Assembly (NCBI GenBank): GCA_947306845.1
Contig: CAMZHP010000016.1
Span: forward strand, 1 to 20,577
Reading direction: 5' to 3'
DNA from: an uncultured Prevotellaceae bacterium
GTDB taxonomy: Bacteria; Bacteroidota; Bacteroidia; Bacteroidales; Bacteroidaceae
Length of the DNA stretch: 20,577 nt
A program made the translations under genes and the position numbers. Each line of letters begins with the position of its first letter. The stretch's first letter is position 1. A model generated the notes under the pieces. It saw nothing but the letters and a program-made list of their open reading frames with translations. It ran no database searches and had not been told where the DNA came from. Shown in pieces: positions 14,921 to 20,577 of this stretch.

Positions 14921-16026
14921 AGCGCTTTCAGCATTCTTGTGATGGCAGGGTTGACGGCATTATATGAGAAGAGCTCCACCTCTCTTTCTATTATCTGTTG
15001 AGAGATCCGCTGAAAATCTCCGGCTTCGATGATGGTGCTGATGGCCTTGGCGTAGTCTTCAGGAGAATAGCTGTCCACGACCAACGCTTCATTGCCAACA
15101 ATCGACGGATTGAAATTGTGCTTGCTCACGATAGGCACCAGCCCCTGGCTCATTGCTTCGCTGAGCGAATTGCTGTGCCCCTCGCAGGGTTCTTTCGTCG
15201 GGAAAACGAAAAAATGATGAGTCTGCATCATTTCCTTGATGAAAGGATAGGGAGACAATCCATATCTGCTGATATGGTTGGCGTATGCCGATTGTGTGAT
15301 TTTCCTGTCAATATCAGACACATATTGGGGACTGTTTCCTGGTCCGCCGATGATGGTAAGGTAAATGTTGTCGTATTTTTTGCAAAGCAGTTCAAAACAG
15401 TCTATGATGACACCCACATTCTTGTTGGGGTCAATGCGTCCGAAAAAGATAAGACCAATCTTGTCTGCTGGGCGCAAAGGAGGTTCCTGGGGAATGTCCT
15501 TGTTGAAGGTATAGCTCGGAAAATGGGCTAGGGGAACTGAGGTGAACGCACGGACAAGGTCGATTCCTTCTTTCCCTTCAAACATCACACATGCTTGCAT
15601 GTTGAGCACCTTGGCGAACAATTGCCTGTACCTTTTCCCTCCTTTATTGTAGTAGTGCAGGAACTGACCTCCCTGAAGATACATCACGCTCTTGAATCCC
15701 ATCATCCTGACCAGCTTCGTCACAATGTATTCATAGGGAAGGAGCGGACCGGAAAAAGTCATGTGAAAGAACAAGGTGCGGCTTGGGTCTTCCTTGCGGA
15801 GATGGAGGAATATCTTGAACAGGTCGATGACCCCAAAGAGTAGCACCTCGATCACATGCAGCAACTTTCCCTTCCATTCCGCAAAATGGCGCGACACATG
15901 GGCTATCTCCAGTCCCGCTTCTTGGAATCCTTGCATCACACGACGGCAAGAGGTCTGTCCTCCTCCGCCTTTGGGTAGTTGACGGAGATCGCCGATATTG
16001 CCGAAGACAAATAGCTTGCTGGCCAT
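14917..16026 (-). CDS. GT4-family glycosyltransferase
   Basis: 369 residues, GT-B fold. The glycine-rich KGGGGQTSCRRVMQGF (19-34) loop near the N-terminus fits the acceptor-side domain of GT4 enzymes. The C-terminal half has IGLIFFGRIDPNKNVGVIID, TIIGGPG, and EGHSNSLSEAMSQGLVPIVS, where the two Glu correspond to the E-x7-E donor-binding motif (here E-G-H-S-N-S-L-S-E). It is cytoplasmic or membrane-associated. The donor and linkage are unknown. It overlaps the GT26 gene by 4 nt at its 3' end, and the acetyltransferase gene lies 21 bp upstream. No defect seen. Confidence 0.87.
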   Translation of the reverse strand: MASKLFVFGNIGDLRQLPKGGGGQTSCRRVMQGFQEAGLEIAHVSRHFAEWKGKLLHVIEVLLFGVIDLFKIFLHLRKEDPSRTLFFHMTFSGPLLPYEYIVTKLVRMMGFKSVMYLQGGQFLHYYNKGGKRYRQLFAKVLNMQACVMFEGKEGIDLVRAFTSVPLAHFPSYTFNKDIPQEPPLRPADKIGLIFFGRIDPNKNVGVIIDCFELLCKKYDNIYLTIIGGPGNSPQYVSDIDRKITQSAYANHISRYGLSPYPFIKEMMQTHHFFVFPTKEPCEGHSNSLSEAMSQGLVPIVSKHNFNPSIVGNEALVVDSYSPEDYAKAISTIIEAGDFQRISQQIIEREVELFSYNAVNPAITRMLKAL

Positions 16027-16047
16027 GGGGGATAATGGTGAGAAATC

Positions 16048-16602
16048 CTATTCGTTGATTCTTATGACCCGGGCTGGTATTCCGCCTACCACAGCATTGT
16101 CCGGGATGTCGTGAGTCACGACGGAGTTGGCTCCAATAGACACATTATTGCCGATGGTGACGCGGCCAAAAACCTTGACTCCCAGTCCAAAGTTCACATT
16201 GTCTCCGATGATGGCAGGCAGACCATCACCCGTTTCATCAAACCGCCGGCCGATGACCACACCGGCACGCAAAGTGCAGTTCTTGCCTATTCTGGCGGAT
16301 GGCTTGACACCCGTGTAATCGCCTATATGGTAAATCACCAGACCTGGCCCCGTGGTGTTGGGGCTCACTTTGCAGCGTGTGCGGGCTCCCAAATGCTTGT
16401 AGCGGTACCACCAAAAATAGAACAGCAAACCGCGCCGGCCGCTGTTCGTATAGTACTCCACATGGCGCAAGGCTTTGACATATTGCCATAGGTACCATTT
16501 CTCGTTGTGGAGAATCATGTCAGAAAGGGTTGGCTTTTCCTCGCCATAGCGGGCAAGGTCGAGCGCAAGCCATTCTCTCAAGTCAGATTTTGTCTTGATC
16601 AT
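16048..16602 (-). CDS. Serine O-acetyltransferase-like, left-handed beta-helix acetyltransferase
   Basis: 184 residues from an ATG at 16602. The frame is open further upstream to 16731, but those 43 codons lie inside the GT32 gene, while the ATG at 16602 makes an ATGA overlap with the GT32 stop and gives an N-terminus like CysE (MIKTKSDLREWLALDLARYG). The C-terminal half is a hexapeptide repeat helix (about 95-175) with I-G-x-N-x repeats, GRVTIGNNVSIGANSVV and the closing GGIPARVI. A CysE-type histidine is at H92 (IYHIGDYTG). In capsule loci such enzymes usually acetylate a sugar (O-acetyl), not serine. The position inside the operon supports polysaccharide acetylation; the acceptor is unknown. 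Confidence 0.85.
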   Translation of the reverse strand: MIKTKSDLREWLALDLARYGEEKPTLSDMILHNEKWYLWQYVKALRHVEYYTNSGRRGLLFYFWWYRYKHLGARTRCKVSPNTTGPGLVIYHIGDYTGVKPSARIGKNCTLRAGVVIGRRFDETGDGLPAIIGDNVNFGLGVKVFGRVTIGNNVSIGANSVVTHDIPDNAVVGGIPARVIRINE

Positions 16603-17387
16603 GTGCTTGGATTGTTGATGGAGGGCTTGGATGCCCTCTTTTTCAACTTGTTGAACCACAAGAGGGCAAATTCGGGTATCAGCGAACGAATGGCTTTTTT
16701 TACTTTTTCCTTTGCGCCAATTTCCATCCACGAGGCAGCATAATGATGAATGGTGCGCGTGTTTTTGGTGATGTGCATCCGTTTCGTCACAGGGTGAACC
16801 GGACAGAAATAGTCGTTGGGATAAATGAAAATGCCATCAATCTCCTGAATATCGGGTGAGTTGAGCATACCGCGCTCGCATAAGTAGTTGGTCGTGTAAT
16901 TCACAACTGTCAGAATCTTTTTGCCACCCACGTTGTTCTCAAACCTCAATTTCTCGTAAATGTCTATCATTTCCTTGTAAAAAGCGAGACCGGGAGTGGC
17001 ACCCATTCCCAGTCCTGGGGCACACCACAAGCCTTTTCCTGGAGCATCTGGTGCCATTTCGGGGTTGGCAGGTTGTTCGCAACCTAAAAAGGGGCCTCTT
17101 TTGACAATATCATCAAGAGGCTTGATCACTTCTACGTCTGTGTCGAAATACAAGCCTCCCTCACGATAGAGTACCCAAAAACGGGCATAATCGCTGACAA
17201 AGGCATATTTCCCAGCCTTATATGCTTCCTCGGTGTAGGGTATGAGGTTGACATCAAAGTTGCTTTCGTCCCAGCGCTTGATCTCATAGTCTGGCAGGTA
17301 TTTCTTCCAAGACGCGATGCATTTGACGGCCAGGGGAGGCAAAGGGTTGTTGCCAAACCAGCAATAATGGATGACCTTGGGTATCAC
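16599..17387 (-). CDS. GT32-family glycosyltransferase
   Basis: 262 residues. The N-terminal IPKVIHYCWFGNNPLP (2-17) and the block YAFVSDYARFWVLYREGGLY (61-80) followed by F-DTD-V (81-85) are the hallmarks of the Gly_transf_sug/GT32 family; D82 and D84 form the metal-binding DXD. Relatives transfer galactose, mannose or similar sugars using a GT-A fold. No signal peptide, so a cytoplasmic-face enzyme. The basic C-terminus (about 225-255) could touch the membrane. It overlaps the acetyltransferase gene by 4 nt and begins 13 bp after the fucosyltransferase stop. Donor not readable. Confidence 0.9.
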   Translation of the reverse strand: MIPKVIHYCWFGNNPLPPLAVKCIASWKKYLPDYEIKRWDESNFDVNLIPYTEEAYKAGKYAFVSDYARFWVLYREGGLYFDTDVEVIKPLDDIVKRGPFLGCEQPANPEMAPDAPGKGLWCAPGLGMGATPGLAFYKEMIDIYEKLRFENNVGGKKILTVVNYTTNYLCERGMLNSPDIQEIDGIFIYPNDYFCPVHPVTKRMHITKNTRTIHHYAASWMEIGAKEKVKKAIRSLIPEFALLWFNKLKKRASKPSINNPST

Positions 17388-17399
17388 GGACTGCTATTG

Positions 17400-18437
17400 T
17401 TAAAAATGGTGGGTTGTGATGGTATCTGAATCTGGTGAGCAGGTGATCTTGTCGGGATTTGTGTTGAGCCAAGCACTCCACCAGCCAAAAGAGCTTCTTG
17501 TGATGATTTGATGTTTGCATAGCGACATCAGCTGCATGTCGCGCCAGCTGTCTTCTCCTTTGTTCCAGTCAACAAACTGTACATCATCATGTCGGAAATC
17601 CAATCCCAGTACCTTGCCGTGATGCTTGGCCCATTCCACACTGCCTGGGTCACAGAAGATAAAGAAATGGGGCTCGCTCACTGACTGCCTTATGTGGTCC
17701 ACAGCCCTCTTGAAATACCCCCCATAGTAACAATCGAAATTGTAACTGAGCATGTCGCCTCTTCGGGCATGGATGCCGACAGACTGACATGCGCTCACCT
17801 TTTCCGCCAGTTCTATGTCTTTAGGGGATGTGAGCTCTGGAAAAGTGAACGCCTTGCGCACCTCTGGCTCGATTCTCTCAATCCCTGATCCTATCAGTTT
17901 GAATGTCAGCTGTTGCCCAGTGAACAAATTCTCGTCTGACCGGACAAACAAATCGGGGAGTTGAGGCGTAACCGTTGTATGGCGTGAAAAATAACGCTTG
18001 CGGAGGTAGTTGAGATATTGGAAAAGGAATGTTTTTTTGTAATTCGGCTTGCTCAGCGTCGTCTTATAGGGCTCACCAGGTTTCTCGAAGTCGCCCCGGA
18101 TATTTTTCATCGGGATACCGATGTGGTTGAATGCCCGTGTAAAATGCACTGGATAGTTCCAGTTCCTCAGCCAGAATTGGCTGTTCCGTATTTCCGTCAT
18201 CAGCTGCTCCCATTTTTCTGGAGCAATGACAGACTTGATATTAGGAGCGTTGAGATGGAATATACGGTCCAATTCATAACCATTCCATTGGCAGACCACC
18301 TCATTGCACTCAGGGATATCGTATATGATGGTTTCCACGTAGCAGTCATCCTCAGGGTTCATTTTCTTAATTGCCAGATACTCACAATAACTCAGCATCT
18401 GGTTGCCAACACCTGATTCTATATGAATGATTTTCAT
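17400..18437 (-). CDS. GT11-family alpha-1,2-fucosyltransferase-like
   Basis: 345 residues. The GT11 signature HARRGD (223-228) of motif I, which binds GDP-fucose, is intact, and SSFGWWSAWLN (315-325) corresponds to motif S-x-F-x-WW-x-A-x-L. The N-terminal GVGNQMLSYCEYLA (9-22) matches the family start G-L-G-N-Q-M-F-Q-Y. The central part (about 60-200) is longer than in typical bacterial GT11 enzymes of around 290-300 residues. The product would be a terminal or branching alpha-1,2-linked fucose on the surface polysaccharide. GDP-fucose synthesis is not encoded here. It lies 3 bp after the Wzx stop, in a tight operon. Linkage is inferred from the family; some members are alpha-1,2 galactosyl-type. 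Confidence 0.87.
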   Translation of the reverse strand: MKIIHIESGVGNQMLSYCEYLAIKKMNPEDDCYVETIIYDIPECNEVVCQWNGYELDRIFHLNAPNIKSVIAPEKWEQLMTEIRNSQFWLRNWNYPVHFTRAFNHIGIPMKNIRGDFEKPGEPYKTTLSKPNYKKTFLFQYLNYLRKRYFSRHTTVTPQLPDLFVRSDENLFTGQQLTFKLIGSGIERIEPEVRKAFTFPELTSPKDIELAEKVSACQSVGIHARRGDMLSYNFDCYYGGYFKRAVDHIRQSVSEPHFFIFCDPGSVEWAKHHGKVLGLDFRHDDVQFVDWNKGEDSWRDMQLMSLCKHQIITRSSFGWWSAWLNTNPDKITCSPDSDTITTHHF

Positions 18438-18440
18438 GGA

Positions 18441-19886
18441 TTATCTATTTGTCTTTGATGGACGTAAAAGCTTGTTTACTTCCGTTACCAGCAGATCCTG
18501 CTTTATAATAAAGTATTCCACAATCAGATAAAATAGAACGGAAACACCGCCTCCAAGTGCTAATATAATCAAATAATTATTGAACATATTCTTCAGCAAC
18601 ATGCAAAAAACAATGATGGGTATGCAGACAATGATATGATAGAAATAATCTGCATAAGGGAATGAAACGTCAAGAGATTGACGAGTATAGTAATACAGCA
18701 AAATGACCTCGAGCACATGTGGGATGGCTACAGCATAAGCCGCTGCCACCTCTCCGTATTTTGGAGTGAAGGAAAAAAGAATGATCAGTGAAAGAAATAT
18801 GCAGATAGATGTACATATCAAAACCTCTTTAAATTTTTTTAAAGACAATAGAATCTGATTCTCCAATATCTGTGCGATACCGATGAAAAAGACTTGGAAA
18901 ATGACGATTCTGAATGGCAGTATAGCAGCTTCATATCCCTCACCTGCCATTATTCGAATGATTTCTGGAGCGAGTATGACACATACGATGACAATGGGTA
19001 TAGATAAAAAGCCAATGATGGAAAAGGAATAATTGACCATTTTGGTGAATTGTTCCATTTCATGACGACCAAACAGATTGTTGAGATATGGAACGACAAC
19101 CCCGTTGTATGCACTCAAAAAAGAAAGGAAGATGCCATATAGTTTAGTAGCTGTAGTGAAATAACCAACGGAGGCGTTGCCACATACAAAACCGAGATAA
19201 AGCACATTAAAAGTCACATAAAAGGAAAGTAGGATCCTGTTGACTCCCATGGAGAAAACGGGGAACAAATATTCGCCGCATCCTTTTATTTTGAACCTGA
19301 ATGAAACATACTTCTTCGTGTATTTCCAGTTGATAATGGCATTGATAACCACTTGTGCAATTGTCAGGTAGAAATAAATGTCGTAATCGTTTTTATTTCT
19401 GACAAAGACAAAGACACCGATTACGTATAGGGTTCTTACCAGAATGGTCCGGAGAGTAATATACCTGAAATCTTGCATTCCTTGAAAAAGCCACTCCACA
19501 AGAAACACATTGAATATGACTTTGGTAGCTCCGAAAAAGTAGAGAGGCTTGTCGGCTGAAAGTTTAGGTATAAAGAATATACACAAAGTATAAACGACCA
19601 AAATGGCCAATGTCATGAGAATATGAATGGTGACCAAATGGCTGAATACATCGTTCCGCTTTTCCTTGTCATCATTGCACTGGGGAATATAGCGGTAGCC
19701 AATGGTGGCCAGACCTAATGAGGAAAACAGTATGGCATAGTCAACGACACTCATCGCAAAATTGGCCATGCCTAAATTCTCTGCCCCCAACACTCGCGTA
19801 ATATACGGGAATGTCAGCAATGGAAACAGGTAGCCTGAAATGACTAGTAAACTATTCCAAACAAAATTTCTTTTTAAAAAGGACAC
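18441..19886 (-). CDS. wzx: Wzx-type polysaccharide flippase (MATE/MOP superfamily)
   Basis: An integral membrane protein, about 481 residues from a GTG at 19886. The frame reads back to 20012, but there it overlaps the LicD gene; no ATG exists in the gap, and a TTG at 19910 is an alternative start. The chosen N-terminus VSFLKRNFVWNSL followed by GYLFPLLTFPYITRVLGAENLG is the standard beginning of Polysacc_synt flippases, including the P-x-x-TR-LG motif. About a dozen hydrophobic helices follow. It flips the undecaprenyl-linked repeat unit from the inner to the outer face of the inner membrane. It is more A+T-rich than the genes to its left, as often seen for Wzx. It lies between the LicD and GT11 genes; no Wzy is seen in the window. 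Confidence 0.87.
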   Translation of the reverse strand: MSFLKRNFVWNSLLVISGYLFPLLTFPYITRVLGAENLGMANFAMSVVDYAILFSSLGLATIGYRYIPQCNDDKEKRNDVFSHLVTIHILMTLAILVVYTLCIFFIPKLSADKPLYFFGATKVIFNVFLVEWLFQGMQDFRYITLRTILVRTLYVIGVFVFVRNKNDYDIYFYLTIAQVVINAIINWKYTKKYVSFRFKIKGCGEYLFPVFSMGVNRILLSFYVTFNVLYLGFVCGNASVGYFTTATKLYGIFLSFLSAYNGVVVPYLNNLFGRHEMEQFTKMVNYSFSIIGFLSIPIVIVCVILAPEIIRIMAGEGYEAAILPFRIVIFQVFFIGIAQILENQILLSLKKFKEVLICTSICIFLSLIILFSFTPKYGEVAAAYAVAIPHVLEVILLYYYTRQSLDVSFPYADYFYHIIVCIPIIVFCMLLKNMFNNYLIILALGGGVSVLFYLIVEYFIIKQDLLVTEVNKLLRPSKTNR

Positions 19887-19921
19887 GTTGCCGAATGAAT
19901 TTAAAGACAATTTGTTTGTTT

Positions 19922-20577
19922 TCAGTCTGTCAGGACATAAACTACATCGTGATGGTTGCGATGGTCTTTGTCTGGCAGATCCCCATAATTGGGGCCATAG
20001 TGAATTGCACAATATTCCTCAGGATTGGCTGGACCGGGGAAGGCATGACCCTCATAATTCATGTTCTTATACGGCAGCACCACATCTTTGGGGAATCGGT
20101 ATTTGAAAGGTGTGCCATAAGCAAACATATACATGTTGCTGTTGCCAAATATGCGGGATATGAAATAGAATACTGGATGGATGATATATCGCTGAATGTC
20201 AAAGCATAATTTGGCCAAGAAAAAGGAATGGCCTATTATCTTCATAACTGTATATCTATAAAAAATGTCAGCTGCCCTGTGAAGAAATGGTATCTGCTTG
20301 CGATGCATGCTAAACAAGTCTATCTGTAATCCTCTGTATTTGAATGCATCATTCAGACTGATGGGACGCCTATGTATGTATTCACTTTTTGTATCCCTGA
20401 TTGTACACCAAAATCTTAAAGAACCTTTGTCTGTCTCTGTACTCTGCAATACATAACGTGGATGGGGATGGGTTTTCAGGTAATCACAAAGCCGTTTATA
20501 ATGCTTTTCCTCGATCGCTACATCCAAATCATCATCCCAAGGAATAAAGACGTCGTGTCGTAATGCTCCAAGCACAT
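19922..20577 (-). CDS. LicD-family phosphotransferase (5' end outside window)
   Basis: The open frame runs into the right edge; about 218 codons are present and the start is missing. Near the cut end the LicD signature stands out: LGALRHDVFIPWDDDLDVAI, with the acidic IPWDDDLDV cluster that binds metal. A hydrophobic-basic middle part (about 100-160) and the closing HHDVVYVLTD complete the protein. LicD proteins transfer phosphocholine or other phospho-groups (glycerol or ribitol phosphate in relatives) from a CDP donor to a glycan. The group transferred here is not known. The protein looks intact as far as seen, and precedes the wzx gene by roughly 35 bp. It is A+T-rich like wzx. Confidence 0.87.
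   Translation of the reverse strand, partial: VLGALRHDVFIPWDDDLDVAIEEKHYKRLCDYLKTHPHPRYVLQSTETDKGSLRFWCTIRDTKSEYIHRRPISLNDAFKYRGLQIDLFSMHRKQIPFLHRAADIFYRYTVMKIIGHSFFLAKLCFDIQRYIIHPVFYFISRIFGNSNMYMFAYGTPFKYRFPKDVVLPYKNMNYEGHAFPGPANPEEYCAIHYGPNYGDLPDKDHRNHHDVVYVLTD

Noticed and set aside
16603..16731. A 43-codon N-terminal extension of the acetyltransferase
   Set aside because: It lies wholly inside the GT32 gene; the ATG at 16602 forms an ATGA overlap and gives a CysE-like N-terminus.
19887..20012. A 42-codon extension of the flippase starting from TTG
   Set aside because: It overlaps the LicD gene, and residues before VSFLKRNF do not look like a flippase N-terminus.
1..20577. CRISPR arrays, tRNA or rRNA genes, insertion sequences
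   Set aside because: I looked for spaced repeats, cloverleaf-like segments and transposase frames and saw none.

Overview
The window looks like a chromosomal segment of a Bacteroidales bacterium, most plausibly Prevotellaceae. The reasons are the Bacteroidetes-type promoters (TTTG, about 19-20 bp, TAnnTTTG) in front of several genes, the lack of clear Shine-Dalgarno sequences at most starts, and families typical of this group (DUF4301, DUF4861, DUF4886, PL10 pectate lyase). I ran no searches; family calls come from motifs read by eye.

Left part (1-7880), mixed metabolism. A PL10 pectate lyase runs off the left edge on the minus strand. It is divergent from a DUF4301 gene whose motifs resemble UDP-sugar pyrophosphorylases. 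An MFS transporter and an ArnT/PMT-type membrane glycosyltransferase follow on the plus strand. The glycosyltransferase meets a secreted DUF4861 protein tail to tail, with overlapping stop codons. A DUF4886 (SGNH-like) lipoprotein is divergent from the DUF4861 gene. PL10 and DUF4861 suggest pectin use.

Middle (7881-9585). A leader of about 0.6 kb without a confident gene holds a promoter-like element, a 14-codon ORF, an unrecognised ORF of about 93 codons and a good intrinsic terminator. It precedes an unusual sigma-70-like factor with an oversized linker between regions 2 and 4. A near-perfect 28-bp inverted repeat ends the sigma gene and faces the end of the next operon, so it probably terminates both.

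Right part (9586-20577), a surface-polysaccharide operon. All eleven genes are on the minus strand and are transcribed from the right edge leftwards: LicD phosphotransferase (partial), Wzx flippase, GT11 fucosyltransferase, GT32, serine-acetyltransferase-like O-acetyltransferase, GT4, GT26 (WecG/TagA), an AlgD-like nucleotide-sugar dehydrogenase, a second GT4, a galactokinase-superfamily kinase that looks like plant galacturonokinase, and a sugar-1-phosphate nucleotidyltransferase. Gaps are short and two junctions are 4-nt ATGA overlaps. The dehydrogenase and the kinase/nucleotidyltransferase pair would supply (uronic) sugar nucleotides, the transferases would build the repeat unit, the acetyltransferase and LicD would decorate it, and Wzx would flip it. 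No polymerase, initiating transferase or exporter is visible; they may lie beyond the right edge.

The most interesting items are the galacturonokinase-like kinase with its nucleotidyltransferase partner, near pectin genes; the sigma factor with its long terminator-bearing leader; the pyrophosphorylase-like reading of DUF4301; and the GGAG-containing tandem repeat inside the capsule operon.
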